Source: VGBV01 sp963813725 (lineage in GTDB: Bacteria > Actinomycetota > Thermoleophilia > Solirubrobacterales > 70-9). Taken from it: a stretch of 64,000 bases of DNA. Positions 15,927 to 25,163 of this stretch are shown piece after piece. The stretch is taken from assembly GCA_963813725.1 (NCBI GenBank), contig CAWFAI010000008.1, forward strand, positions 1-64,000, in the 5' to 3' direction. A model generated the notes under the pieces. The model made no database searches. It saw nothing but the letters and a program-made list of their open reading frames with translations, and was not told where the DNA came from. The first letter of the stretch is position 1; each line of letters opens with the position of its first letter. A program made the position numbers and the translations under genes.

Positions 15927-18137
15927 ATGAGTGGCGTGGGCAGCGCCGGCAAGCTGAAGCTGTTGATCGGAGTCGCCGCGCTGGCGATCGCCGCGGCGCT
16001 GCCCGCGAGCGCGTCGGCGGCGATCAGCGTCCAGGGCAGCGCCAAGCAGGTCTACGTCACCGGCGCCCAGCCGAACACCAGCCTGCGCCTGCTGGACAGC
16101 GAGGGCGACCGGGTCGCCACCAAGCCGGTCGGCTTGCTCGGGGGCGTGCTCTTCCGCCGCGTCGACGCGGGCAAGGGCTACCGGGTACGCGAGGCCGACG
16201 GCACCCTGTCGCGGCGGGTCAACGTCTTCAGCGCCCGCAACGCGCCGAAGAGCACCGCGATCTACAACCAGACCCTCCCCGCCGGCGGCTACGGATACGT
16301 GACGACCAGGGACGGGACCCAGCTCGCGATCAGCGTGCGCCTGCCCGGTCCCATCGAGGACGGCCCCTACCCGACGCTGGTCGAGTACGCGGGCTACGGC
16401 TACGCCAACCCGGCCGGCGCCCAGAGCGGGATCAGCCCGATCCTGAACCAGCTCGGCTACGCGGTGGTGGACGTGAACATGCGCGGCACCGGCTGCTCGG
16501 GCGGCGCCTTCGACTTCTTCGAGCGGCTGCAGGGCCTCGACGGCTACGACGTCGTCGAGACCGTCGCCCGCCAGCCCTGGGTGATGCATAACCGCGTCGG
16601 CATGGCCGGGGTTTCCTACGGCGGCATCAGCCAGATGTTCGTCGGCGCGACCAGGCCGCCCAGCCTTGCCGCGATCACCCCGCTGTCGGTGCTGGACAAC
16701 ACCGCCACCACGCTTTATCCCGGCGGGATCCTCAACACGGGCTTCGCCCTGGAGTGGGCCGAGGACCGGGTGGACGACGCCAAGCCGGCCACCGCCACCC
16801 AGGGCCAGGGCTGGGCCTACGACCGGATCCAGAACGGCGACCAGACCTGCGCGGCGAACCAGGTCCTGCACACGGCCGCCGCCGACCTGATCAACAAGAT
16901 CGACCGCAACCGCTTCTACCGGCCCAAGACCGCCGACCCGCTCAACCCGTGGAAGTTCGTGCACAAGATCCGCACTCCCGTGTTCATGGCCTGCCAGTGG
17001 AACGACGAGCAGACCGGCGCCCACTGCCCGAACCTGGCCGATCGCTTCACGGGCACCAAGCGCAAGTGGTTCACCTTCAACAACGGCCTCCACATCAACT
17101 CGCTCGATCCGCAGACCTTCAACCGCTGGTTCGACTTCCTGGAGCTGTACGTGGCGCAGCGACGCCCCGTCCTCTCGCCCCTTGCGGCCGCGACCGCGTC
17201 CGTGGTGTACGCGTCGGCGATGGGGATCCCCGGCGTCACCCTGCCCCCCGACCCGATCCGCGACAACCCCACCTTCGAGACCGCCAGGGCTGCGTTCGAG
17301 AGGCAGCCCCGCGTCCGGGTCCTGTTCGACACCGGCGCCAACCCGCCCGGCCACCCGGTCTCTGCATTCGAGCGGGGCTACAAGAGCCTGCCCATACCCG
17401 GCACGAAGCCGCGCTCCTTCTACCTCGGCGACGGCGGCACGCTGCTGGGCAAGGCGCCCAAGCAGGGCGGCAGCGACACCTTCGTCTGGGACAAGGAGTC
17501 GCGAGCCGCCGACGACTTCGTCGGCACCAACACCGGCGGCGGCGACCTGTGGACCGCGAACCCCAGCTATGACTGGCAGCAGCCGGCCGAGGGCAAGGCC
17601 GCTTCCTACGTGAGCGCGCCGCTGAGCGCCGACACCACGATCATCGGCGCGGGCGCCCTGCACGCCTGGATCCGGGCGTCGGTCCCCGACGTCGACCTGC
17701 AGGTGACGGTCTCGGAGGTCCGGCCCGACGGCAAGGAGACCTACGTCCAGAGCGGCTGGCTGCGGGCCAGCATGCGCAAGCTCGACAAGCGCAAGAGCAC
17801 GCTGCTGGAGCCGATCCTGAGCCTGCGCCGCGACGACGCCGCGAAGCTGCCCAAGGGCGAGTTCGCCAAAGTCGTTGTCCCGCTCTACTACCAGGGGCAC
17901 GTCTACCGGGCCGGATCGAGGATCCGCATCACGATCACCCCGCCGGCCGGGGACCAGCCCGTCTGGTCGTTCGCCGAGACCGTGCCCGCCGGCGACGCGA
18001 ACGTGACGGTGAAGTTCTCGAAGAAGAACCAATCACGCCTGATCCTGCCGCAGGTGACGCCCGGGGTCCAGGCGCCCACCCCGCTGCCGCCCTGCCCGGG
18101 GCTCCGCGGCGAGCCCTGCCGGGTCTTCGCGCCCTAG
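15927..18137 (+). CDS. Secreted CocE/NonD-type (S15) hydrolase
   Basis: About 736 residues from ATG 15927, chosen because AAGGAGAGG precedes it at the right distance; an upstream in-frame ATG at 15879 lies in a likely -10 element. A Sec signal peptide (KLKLLIGVAALAIAAALPASASA) is followed by a short Ig-like segment. An alpha/beta hydrolase core comes next with Ser230 (GVSYGG), Asp360 (NDEQTG) and His389 (GLHINS). The C-terminal jelly-roll typical of X-Pro dipeptidyl-peptidase/cocaine-esterase proteins contains ADTTIIGAGALHAW and RIRITITPPAGDQP. It acts outside the cell on an ester or X-Pro peptide; the substrate is not predictable. Confidence 0.88.
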   Translation: MSGVGSAGKLKLLIGVAALAIAAALPASASAAISVQGSAKQVYVTGAQPNTSLRLLDSEGDRVATKPVGLLGGVLFRRVDAGKGYRVREADGTLSRRVNVFSARNAPKSTAIYNQTLPAGGYGYVTTRDGTQLAISVRLPGPIEDGPYPTLVEYAGYGYANPAGAQSGISPILNQLGYAVVDVNMRGTGCSGGAFDFFERLQGLDGYDVVETVARQPWVMHNRVGMAGVSYGGISQMFVGATRPPSLAAITPLSVLDNTATTLYPGGILNTGFALEWAEDRVDDAKPATATQGQGWAYDRIQNGDQTCAANQVLHTAAADLINKIDRNRFYRPKTADPLNPWKFVHKIRTPVFMACQWNDEQTGAHCPNLADRFTGTKRKWFTFNNGLHINSLDPQTFNRWFDFLELYVAQRRPVLSPLAAATASVVYASAMGIPGVTLPPDPIRDNPTFETARAAFERQPRVRVLFDTGANPPGHPVSAFERGYKSLPIPGTKPRSFYLGDGGTLLGKAPKQGGSDTFVWDKESRAADDFVGTNTGGGDLWTANPSYDWQQPAEGKAASYVSAPLSADTTIIGAGALHAWIRASVPDVDLQVTVSEVRPDGKETYVQSGWLRASMRKLDKRKSTLLEPILSLRRDDAAKLPKGEFAKVVVPLYYQGHVYRAGSRIRITITPPAGDQPVWSFAETVPAGDANVTVKFSKKNQSRLILPQVTPGVQAPTPLPPCPGLRGEPCRVFAP

Positions 18138-18188
18138 CTCGGCCGACCACCGCGTGGCGCGCCCTGAGCCGGGAGCGCGGTCCGACGC

Positions 18189-21100
18189 CTACTCGGTCGA
18201 GATGCTCGGGTCGGCCTGGACTCTCTCGGGTATGACCGCCAGGAAATGGTGGCGAGCCTCGGCGGCGAGCTTGCCGATGCGCTCGGCCTCGCCGTCCTGG
18301 CCCGTGGCGCGCAGCTCGGTGGCGTAGTGGCCCAGCAGGTCCTGGACGTCCAGCTCGCCCTCGGCGTCCAGCTCGGCCACGTTCACGATCGCGCCCTCGC
18401 CCAGGCGCCTCTCGATCGCCTCGCGGTCGAGATTCCATTTCTCGTTCACCCGGACGTAGACGCGGCCGCCGGTCATGCCGGCGCACGCCCAGGGGCCGAT
18501 ATCGCCCAGGACCACGGCGCGGCCCGAGGTCATGTACTCGAAGGCGAAGCCCTTGGCGTTGGCCCGGTCCACCAGGCAGCCCCGGGCGTCGTCGAGCGGC
18601 TCGGCGGGCTCGCCCGCCAGCACGACGTCGGCGCCCGAGAGGCGGATGCAGAAGCGCGAATCGGCCGAGCCCTGCACGAACAGCCGGCCCCGCTGGGCCC
18701 CGTAGGCGAAGGACTTGCCGACCGAGCCGTTGACGCGGACGCCGTCGGCGTTCTCGCCCTTCAGGATCGAGACCGTCCCGCCCAGCATCGCCTTGCCGGC
18801 GCCGTCCTGGGCGCCGCCCTCGACGCGGCAGGTGACTCCGTAGGCGTTGAAGGCGCCGAAGCCCTGCCCGGCGACGCTGCCGCCGTTGAAGTGCAGCTCG
18901 GCGAGGGCGTCGAGCTCGGAGCCCTCGGGGGCGTCGTCGTAGATGCGGGCGCGAGAGATCGCGCCGCTCAGCTCGGCGCCCAGCACGCGGTCGTTAGCGT
19001 CGACGTCACGGGGGAACTCGCTGCGGACGCAGGAGCCGCCGAACTCGATCCGCTCGGCCAGTCGGCCGACCTCGGCCGAGGCCTGCTTGGCCTCCATCCG
19101 GATCGGCTTCGCCTGCACCAGGCCGGCCTCGGCGCGGGCCTCGACCAGCTCCTCGGCGACCGGCATGTCGATCGGCTCCAGGTCCAGGAACTCCTCCAGC
19201 GGGGTGATCAGCGGGGCAAGGTCGATCTCGCCCTGGTGGGAGATCTGCTCGAGCAGGTCGTAGCGGCCGACCAGGTCCTGGGCGCGCTCGTAGCCGAGCG
19301 AGCCGACGACCTCCTTGACCTCCTCCCCCATCGCAGCGAAGAAGCGCGCGCAGCTCTCCGCCGCGGAGTCGACGGCCTGCGGGGTGAACTTCTTCAGCCC
19401 ATGCTCGTCCGCCTGCTGCTTGGTCTCGATCTGGGTGGCGATGCCGACGTGGCAGGTGTCGAGCTGGCAGCCGCGGCAGATCGTGCAGCCCAGCGAGACC
19501 ATCGCCAGGGTCCCGAAGGCGACCCGGTTGGCCCCCATGCAGTGCAGCTTGACGATGTCGTGCGCGTGGCGGTAGCCGCCGTCGGCCCAGATTTCGACCC
19601 GATTTCGGATCCCGGCCTCCATCAACGCCCGGTGCACTGCGCGGGTGCCGATGTCGGAGGGAAGGCCGACGTGGCGCAGGGCGTGCTGGCGCGCGGCGCC
19701 GGTACCGCCCTCGAAGCCCGAGAGCGTGATGATGTCCGCGCCCGCCTTGGCGATGCCGAGGCCGATCGTGCCGACGTTCGGCACAACGGGCACCTTCACC
19801 GACACGCGCAGGTCGGGGTTGACGGTCTTGAGCTCGTCGATCAGCTCGGCCAGGTCCTCGATCGAGTAGAGGTCGTGGTTGTTGGAGGGGCTGATCAGGT
19901 CGGTCCCCGGCGAGGCGTTGCGCGCGGCGGCGACCTTTTCGGAGACCTTCTTGCCGGGCAGGTGCCCGCCCTCGCCGGGCTTGGCGCCCTGGCCGATCTT
20001 GATCTCGGCGACGTAGGAGCTGTTCAGCATCTCCGCCGAGACCCCGAAGCGGCCCGAGGCCACCTGCTGCCCGCGCCACTTGCGGTAGTCGCCGTACATG
20101 TCCTGGATCTCGCCCCCCTCGCCGTTGATGCAGAGGATGTTGATCGCCTTGCCGGCCTCGGCGTAGGCGCGGAAGGCGGGCTCGGACTGGGATCCGAAGC
20201 TCATCGAGCTGATCACGATCGGGTAGTCGTGGTGGCCCACGCCGGCGTCCACCCCGGCCGGGTCGACCGGGTCGCGGCCCTCCTCGCGGCGCAGGCCCAT
20301 CACGTGACGCATCGAGATCGGGCTCTGGGCCTCGAGGTCGCGGACCTTCTGCGAGTACTCGGCGAAGTCCGAGCTGCCGTTGGCCGCGGCGATCGCGGCC
20401 TTGTAGACCTTGGGGTAGAAGCGGAACGTCTTCGCCGGCTTCGACTCCTCGTCCCCGGCGAGGATCTTGTGGCGGGCGTCGGTGTCGGCGTCAAGCTGCG
20501 CGAAGCCGACCCCTCCGCGCTCGCTGGCGGCGAAGGCCTCGGTTTGGAAGATCTCGGCGAGCTCGGGCTTGACCCCGATCGAGGAGAACTGGCGGGCGTA
20601 GCCGCGCGACTCGTGGATGCCGATCGTGGAGATCACCTTCTCGATCCCCTTGCGCAGGGCGGAGCACAGGTTCGAGACGTCGGACTCGTACTCATCCACG
20701 CAGACGACCTCGACCATCACGTACGGGCAGACGCCGTTGGCGCCCAACCCGAGTGAGAGCGCGACGTCGTGGACGTTGCGCAGCGATGCCGAGCGCAACA
20801 CGATCGAGCAGCGCCTGCGCAGGTTCACCTCGCCGGGCCCGACCCGGTAGGCCTTCAGCGCCTGGTCGATCGCCGATGTCGCCAGGTGTGGGTCGATCCA
20901 GCGCCGCTCGCCGTCATAAACGGTGCGGTCGGTCAGCACCAGCAGCTCGGTGCCCTCGCTGACGGCCTTGACGGCCTCCTGGCGCAGCCGGCCGATCGCG
21001 CCCTCGGTGGTCTCGGACTCCAGCAGGGCGATGTCGAGCGCCTTGGCGCGGCCCTCGTGGCCGCTGGCGACGCGGTCGCGGAACTCCTCCCACAGGTCCT

Positions 21101-22862
21101 CCAGCAGGTAGGTGCCGTGGTCGGCGGCGATGCGGCGATAGACGCCGTCGCCCAGCGGCGCCATCTCGTGGTGGCCGCCCAGCAGGACGGGAATGTCGGT
21201 GGCGACGATGCCGGAGTGGGTGCCGGGCGTCTCGATCGCGGGGCGCGGCCCGAAGATCGCGCGCGTCGAGAAGTGCTCGATCTCGCGCTCGCGGTCGATT
21301 GCCGGGTTGGTGACGACGGCGACCGTCTCCTTGAAGTAGTCGGCCAGGTTCTGGCGCTCGGGCGAGAGCGCGGCCAGCGGGCCGTCGTAGCCCAGCGAAC
21401 CGATCGGCTCGGCGCCGTTCGAGGCCATCTGCTGCACGAGCTTGACGTCGTCGCGCTGCCAGCCGAAGCCGGCGAGCACGCGCTCGGGGACCTCGACGGG
21501 ATCCGAGGGGCCGGCCGCGGAGTAGCCCGGGACCTCGCGTCCCTCAAGCGGGCCTCCCGCCTTCAGCTCCGCCTTGTAGTAGGGCATCTCGTCGACGCCG
21601 GCGCGAGCGAGCCAGCGCTTCTTCACGATCAGCAGCATCTCCTCGTGGGGGTGCAGCGAGGAGCGGCGCTTGCCGCGGTCGATCGTGACCATGAACTTCT
21701 CGCCGGGCGCCATCGGCTTCGGCTCGGAGACCATGTCCTTGACCGAGACGACCCCCGGCTCGGAGCTGAAGACGAAGTCATCGGGGCTCTCGAGCTGCCA
21801 CAGCGGTCGCAGGCCGAGCGCGTCGGCCGAGAACACGCACTCGTCCCCGTGGCGGGCGATCAGCGCCACCGGCCCCTGCGCGAAGGGCCCCATCAGCTGG
21901 CGCACGTACATGTAGAAGGAATGAAGGTCCTCGGGCAGCGCCACGATCTCGGCGACGATCGGCGGCACGACCATCTCCATCGCCTCGGCCAGCGACAGGC
22001 CCTCGCGGCGGCAGAGCGTCTCGATCGTGCGGTCCAGGTCCTGCGAGTCCGAGTTGCCCTCGCCGATCGGGATGCCGAGCATCCGCGCCTCCTGGCGCAG
22101 CTGCTCGATCGTGTTGATCTCGCCGTTGTGGCCGAGCACCCCGAAGGGCTGCACCCGCGTGAACGAGGGCCAGGTGTTGGTGGAGTAGCGGTTGTGCCCG
22201 AAGCACCCGATCGTCTCGAACCGATCATCGGCGAGGTCGGGGAAGTAGCCGCCGAGGACGCTCGGGGCGCCCATCACCTTGTAGACGCAGGTGGCGCCGC
22301 TGAAGGAGGCGACGTGGACGCCGAGCTTCTCCTCGAGCTCGATCTTCAACTTGAAGCTGACCGACTCGGCGGCCCCCGCCTCGGGGACCAGGCCGGCGAA
22401 CTGCCAGAAGTGGGGCTCCTCCTCGCGGGCCGTGGGGCCAAGCGCCGAGGAGTCCACGGCTCCGACCCGCTCGGCGAGGATGCGAAAGCCGGCCTCGCCG
22501 AGGATCTCGCGCGCGTCGTGGCGGATCCGCTCGAGGTCCGCGGAGCGCTCCACGAACACGTGGGCCACGGTGAAGGCCGCGTCGAGCGCGAGCGAGGGGC
22601 TGTGGCCTCCCTGCCGGACCTCCTCCGCCCAGATCTTCGTGGGGATGTCCACCAGCAGGCCGCAGCCGTCGCCCTCGCCGTCGACGTTGCCGGCGCGGTG
22701 GAGCATCTTCTGCAGCGAGGCCAGCGCCAGCGGCACCGGGTCATGGCTGGGAATGGCGTCCTTGCGGACCGAGGCGTAGATCGCGCAAGCGTCCTTGTCC
22801 TCGACGCTCGGCGGCGATACGCGCGGGCGATAGGCCCGCTCGGGCGAATAGCGCTTCGTCAC
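18189..22862 (-). CDS. gltB: Glutamate synthase large subunit
   Basis: A full-length 1557-residue GltB from GTG 22862 (GGGAGG 5 bases upstream). Domain order is: class II glutamine amidotransferase with nucleophile Cys26 (DACAIYA) and CFGHNRYSTNTWP; a central domain; and the FMN-binding synthase barrel with GLRREEGRDPVD and GFEGGTGAA. The 3Fe-4S cysteines follow in GCTICRGCQLDTC (about 1124-1135), then the GXGXG beta-helix (GGSVAGQGFGAFNAYG). It transfers glutamine amide nitrogen to 2-oxoglutarate to make two glutamates. No gltD lies next to it, so the electron donor (a distant GltD or ferredoxin) is not shown. Confidence 0.96.
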   Translation of the reverse strand: MTKRYSPERAYRPRVSPPSVEDKDACAIYASVRKDAIPSHDPVPLALASLQKMLHRAGNVDGEGDGCGLLVDIPTKIWAEEVRQGGHSPSLALDAAFTVAHVFVERSADLERIRHDAREILGEAGFRILAERVGAVDSSALGPTAREEEPHFWQFAGLVPEAGAAESVSFKLKIELEEKLGVHVASFSGATCVYKVMGAPSVLGGYFPDLADDRFETIGCFGHNRYSTNTWPSFTRVQPFGVLGHNGEINTIEQLRQEARMLGIPIGEGNSDSQDLDRTIETLCRREGLSLAEAMEMVVPPIVAEIVALPEDLHSFYMYVRQLMGPFAQGPVALIARHGDECVFSADALGLRPLWQLESPDDFVFSSEPGVVSVKDMVSEPKPMAPGEKFMVTIDRGKRRSSLHPHEEMLLIVKKRWLARAGVDEMPYYKAELKAGGPLEGREVPGYSAAGPSDPVEVPERVLAGFGWQRDDVKLVQQMASNGAEPIGSLGYDGPLAALSPERQNLADYFKETVAVVTNPAIDREREIEHFSTRAIFGPRPAIETPGTHSGIVATDIPVLLGGHHEMAPLGDGVYRRIAADHGTYLLEDLWEEFRDRVASGHEGRAKALDIALLESETTEGAIGRLRQEAVKAVSEGTELLVLTDRTVYDGERRWIDPHLATSAIDQALKAYRVGPGEVNLRRRCSIVLRSASLRNVHDVALSLGLGANGVCPYVMVEVVCVDEYESDVSNLCSALRKGIEKVISTIGIHESRGYARQFSSIGVKPELAEIFQTEAFAASERGGVGFAQLDADTDARHKILAGDEESKPAKTFRFYPKVYKAAIAAANGSSDFAEYSQKVRDLEAQSPISMRHVMGLRREEGRDPVDPAGVDAGVGHHDYPIVISSMSFGSQSEPAFRAYAEAGKAINILCINGEGGEIQDMYGDYRKWRGQQVASGRFGVSAEMLNSSYVAEIKIGQGAKPGEGGHLPGKKVSEKVAAARNASPGTDLISPSNNHDLYSIEDLAELIDELKTVNPDLRVSVKVPVVPNVGTIGLGIAKAGADIITLSGFEGGTGAARQHALRHVGLPSDIGTRAVHRALMEAGIRNRVEIWADGGYRHAHDIVKLHCMGANRVAFGTLAMVSLGCTICRGCQLDTCHVGIATQIETKQQADEHGLKKFTPQAVDSAAESCARFFAAMGEEVKEVVGSLGYERAQDLVGRYDLLEQISHQGEIDLAPLITPLEEFLDLEPIDMPVAEELVEARAEAGLVQAKPIRMEAKQASAEVGRLAERIEFGGSCVRSEFPRDVDANDRVLGAELSGAISRARIYDDAPEGSELDALAELHFNGGSVAGQGFGAFNAYGVTCRVEGGAQDGAGKAMLGGTVSILKGENADGVRVNGSVGKSFAYGAQRGRLFVQGSADSRFCIRLSGADVVLAGEPAEPLDDARGCLVDRANAKGFAFEYMTSGRAVVLGDIGPWACAGMTGGRVYVRVNEKWNLDREAIERRLGEGAIVNVAELDAEGELDVQDLLGHYATELRATGQDGEAERIGKLAAEARHHFLAVIPERVQADPSISTE

Positions 22863-22930
22863 TTGTACCTCCCGGGTCCGCGCCTTCTTCGAGTGGGCGC
22901 GCGACGGGTTTACGGACCGACGGAGCGGGG

Positions 22931-22958
22931 ATTATACGGAGAGGACACGTCGCAACAA
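22931..22958 (-). promoter_or_regulatory. gltB: Candidate gltB promoter
   Basis: On the minus strand a perfect TATAAT (22936-22931) lies 16 bp from TTGTTG (22958-22953), about 69 bp upstream of the gltB GTG. It is the best consensus promoter in the window and lies in a locally AT-rich patch. The 214-bp gap to 23077 also serves the divergent small gene. Confidence 0.6.
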
Positions 22959-23076
22959 AAGTTGGCGAATCCTTTACACGCCTGTGGTGTTGTTCAAGAG
23001 GAAGTGTGAGGTCGTGCTAACGTTTCCACGGCCTTTGTTGAGCAAAGCAGTTCAGAAAGGTTCCAGGAGGATCAGC

Positions 23077-23286
23077 ATGGGGAAGGGCGGGCAAGAGAGC
23101 AAGAGCGGGCAGGCCCTGAAGGGGCCGGCCCCCCGGGAGGAAGAACCCGGCTCGGAAACCGAGCGCTTCCGGGCGATCGTCGACCCCCGCTACAACGAGG
23201 CCGTCACCGGCGAGTCCGGCGTCCCTCGCAGCCAGCGTGACCACGAGCTTCGCCGCCAGCTGAACTCGCTCGACGAGTTCTCCTGA
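23077..23286 (+). CDS. Small hydrophilic hypothetical protein (69 aa)
   Basis: The start ATG 23077 is well supported by CCAGGAGG six bases upstream. The product is charged and apparently disordered at the N-terminus (GKGGQESKSGQ), with ETERFRAIVDPRYNEAVTGE and a C-terminal SQRDHELRRQLNSLDEFS helix. It has no Cys and no membrane segment. It is divergent from gltB and sits in a lower-GC stretch. No family is recognised and no role is proposed beyond being a likely expressed small protein. Confidence 0.65.
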   Translation: MGKGGQESKSGQALKGPAPREEEPGSETERFRAIVDPRYNEAVTGESGVPRSQRDHELRRQLNSLDEFS

Positions 23287-23304
23287 ACGGGGGTCCTAGC
23301 CCGC

Positions 23305-23784
23305 TCAGCGGTCTCTGACCAGAGGCCCCGCCGCCTGCTCGTGCAGGTCCTCGAGCCTCCGACGCTGGTCCTCCGCGCGATGCTCGAGCTGTTGCAGCCG
23401 CTCGCGGTCCACCCCCTCGAGTCCCGCCGGCGGCGACCCGTTGGCTAGCGAACGCCACAGCTCGAGCTTGCCGGTTACGCCCATGATCATGGCCTCGTAT
23501 TGCAGTACGCGACGCTCCGCCGCAGTGGTGTTGAGCTTGATGCGGCCGAGCTTCTCTCCGATCCAGGCCCCGGCCTGCTTTACGCGGCTGGGCTGCACCT
23601 CGAGCGCTTCCATCACTCTCCGCAGCGAGTCCCTGTCCTCCTCGATGTCCGCAGCGATGCTCTCCATCTCCCTGCGCGACGCGTCGTCCTCGCAGCCCTC
23701 GGCGATCTCCCAAGCCAACGAAACGCCGCCCGCCGAGCCGGCGAAGTGATCCTTGAGATAGATCTCGAGCGATCTGCCGGCCAC
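23305..23784 (-). CDS. Helical hypothetical protein (ferritin-like appearance)
   Basis: From GTG 23784 the product is 159 residues, nearly all helical. It begins AGRSLEIYLKDHFAGSAGGVSLAWEIAEG, then DIEEDRDSLRRVMEALEVQPSRVKQ, AWIGEKLGRIKLN, and ends in a Gln/Arg-rich coiled-coil (LQQLEHRAEDQRRRLEDLHEQ). Four long helices with ExxxE/DH pairs suggest a four-helix bundle resembling small ferritin-like proteins, but no complete di-iron motif is visible. Codon use is somewhat less GC-biased than its neighbours. It is convergent with the 69-aa gene. Confidence 0.65.
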   Translation of the reverse strand: MAGRSLEIYLKDHFAGSAGGVSLAWEIAEGCEDDASRREMESIAADIEEDRDSLRRVMEALEVQPSRVKQAGAWIGEKLGRIKLNTTAAERRVLQYEAMIMGVTGKLELWRSLANGSPPAGLEGVDRERLQQLEHRAEDQRRRLEDLHEQAAGPLVRDR

Positions 23785-23853
23785 GGACGAAGGGTTCCCG
23801 CAGGACCGGCTTCGAAACGCCCCTGGGACGGCATCACCGCCTAATTGGGGCGT

Positions 23854-23893
23854 TTGCAATCGCGACACGCTCGCAATAGTGTGATAGTCGCAA
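23854..23893 (+). promoter_or_regulatory. Three TYGCAA direct repeats at 17-bp period overlapping a promoter
   Basis: TTGCAA (23854-23859), TCGCAA (23871-23876) and TCGCAA (23888-23893) are each separated by exactly 11 bp and end at the ATG of the Fur-family gene. The first could double as a -35, with TAGTGT at 23877-23882 as -10 (17-bp spacer). TTGCAA half-sites are known from the nickel-responsive Nur box, though there with a shorter spacing. It is a candidate autoregulatory operator. Confidence 0.5.
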
Positions 23894-24355
23894 ATGACGA
23901 CCCCGCATTCAGCCGTGCCGATCGAGGCCCCCGATCTCGATTCCGCCCTGGCTGCCATCAGGGACGGAGGCCTGCGAGCGACCGCCGCGCGCCGGATCGT
24001 GTTGGAGGCCCTGTTCGAGGCTTCGGAGCCGATCTCGGCCGAGCAGCTCGTGGAGCGGCTGCAGGGCCGCTCGGATGCGGCCTCGGTCTACCGCAACCTC
24101 GAGGCGCTGGAGCGCATCGGCCTCGTCCGCCACGTCCACCTCGGGCATGGACCCGGCCTCTACGCACGCATCGGCCTGGGGGCGCGCGAGTACCTGATCT
24201 GCGACGTCTGCGGCCGGCACACGGCGGTCGAGCCCGACGATCTCGACGAGGTCCGCGACCTGATCCGCAAGCGCTTCGGTCATGAGGCGCGGTTCACCCA
24301 CTTCCCGATCGCCGGGCTCTGCTCGGACTGCGCCGAGGATTCGCGGGACCGCTGA
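23894..24355 (+). CDS. Fur-family metalloregulator, probable nickel regulator
   Basis: A 153-residue Fur-superfamily protein. The N-terminal winged helix contains GGLRATAARRIVLEALFEA, EPISAEQLVERL and the recognition helix DAASVYRNLEALERIGLVR. The dimerisation/metal domain has YLICDVCGRHTAVEP and a C-terminal GLCSDC, two CxxC pairs expected to hold structural zinc, plus regulatory-site candidates HVHLGHG and HEARFTHF. The one-base overlap (TGATG) with a NiCoT permease gene suggests a nickel-responsive (Nur-like) repressor of nickel uptake. Zur is the main alternative. It probably controls itself through the repeats at 23854-23893. Confidence 0.87.
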   Translation: MTTPHSAVPIEAPDLDSALAAIRDGGLRATAARRIVLEALFEASEPISAEQLVERLQGRSDAASVYRNLEALERIGLVRHVHLGHGPGLYARIGLGAREYLICDVCGRHTAVEPDDLDEVRDLIRKRFGHEARFTHFPIAGLCSDCAEDSRDR

Positions 24356-25092
24356 TGGACTTCGAGTTCCTGTTCCGGCCCGTCGAGCAGCTCGACGAGT
24401 CCCTCACGCGCCTATTCGAGGGTGCCCCGCTCCTGCTCGCGCTTGGCATCGCCTTCGTCCTCGGGCTGCGCCACGCCTCGGACCCCGACCACCTGATTGC
24501 GGTCACCTCCTTGGTCGCAGCGGACGACGCCGACCACCGCGACGCCGCCCGGCTCGGCGCCTGGTGGGGCCTCGGCCACGCGACGATGCTGCTGGCGATC
24601 GGGCTGCCCCTGATCCTCCTCAAGTCCGAGCTGCCGGCCTGGCTCGAGAGCGGCGCCGAGAAGGCCGTGGGAGTGGTCATCGTCGTCTTGGCGGCGAGGG
24701 TGATGTGGAAATGGGCGCGAGGCGACTACCGCGCCGGGAAGCACCACCACGACGGCCATGGGCATCGCCATCTACATCGCGGCGACGGCCACCACGACCA
24801 CGTGGCCGTGCGGACCCCGACTCAGGCCTTCGGGATCGGCGTCCTCCACGGACTTGCCGGAACCGGCGCGGTGGTGCTGTTGCTGATCGCCGCGCTGCCG
24901 ACGCAGCTGGAGGCGGCCGCCGCGCTCGCGGTGTTCGCGCCGATGTCGGTCATCTCGATGGCGGCCTGCACCACGGCCTTCGCGTGGGTGCTCACACGCC
25001 CGGTGATCGAGCCGGTCTACCGAGCCGTTCTGATTCCGGCGCTCGGCCTGTTCGGGCTCATGTTCGGCCTCTGGTACGTGGGCCTGACCTAG
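24355..25092 (+). CDS. NiCoT-type nickel/cobalt permease
   Basis: A 245-residue membrane protein with six or seven hydrophobic segments. It carries the NiCoT signature RHASDPDHL (HxxxDxDH, residues about 39-45), a second conserved GVLHGLAGTGAV segment and WWGLGHAT, all on metal-translocation helices. A cytoplasmic loop (about 120-145) is packed with His. The length is short for HoxN but matches compact HupE/UreH-like relatives. It would import Ni2+ for the hydrogenase encoded immediately downstream on the other strand. It is co-transcribed with the Fur-family gene. Confidence 0.85.
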   Translation: MDFEFLFRPVEQLDESLTRLFEGAPLLLALGIAFVLGLRHASDPDHLIAVTSLVAADDADHRDAARLGAWWGLGHATMLLAIGLPLILLKSELPAWLESGAEKAVGVVIVVLAARVMWKWARGDYRAGKHHHDGHGHRHLHRGDGHHDHVAVRTPTQAFGIGVLHGLAGTGAVVLLLIAALPTQLEAAAALAVFAPMSVISMAACTTAFAWVLTRPVIEPVYRAVLIPALGLFGLMFGLWYVGLT

Positions 25093-25163
25093 GTAGCTGC
25101 AGCAGCGGTTGCATCCCGGCGGAAGCCGGGCATACTGAATGGCGAGCTAGCCAGGAGGACGGC

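Noticed and set aside
15891..18032. Long minus-strand frame opposite the CocE/S15 hydrolase
   Set aside because: The plus-strand protein has a signal peptide and full catalytic triad; the antisense product has none.
18246..23009. Two very long plus-strand frames opposite gltB
   Set aside because: They are antisense to a complete, conserved GltB and their translations are compositional mirrors.
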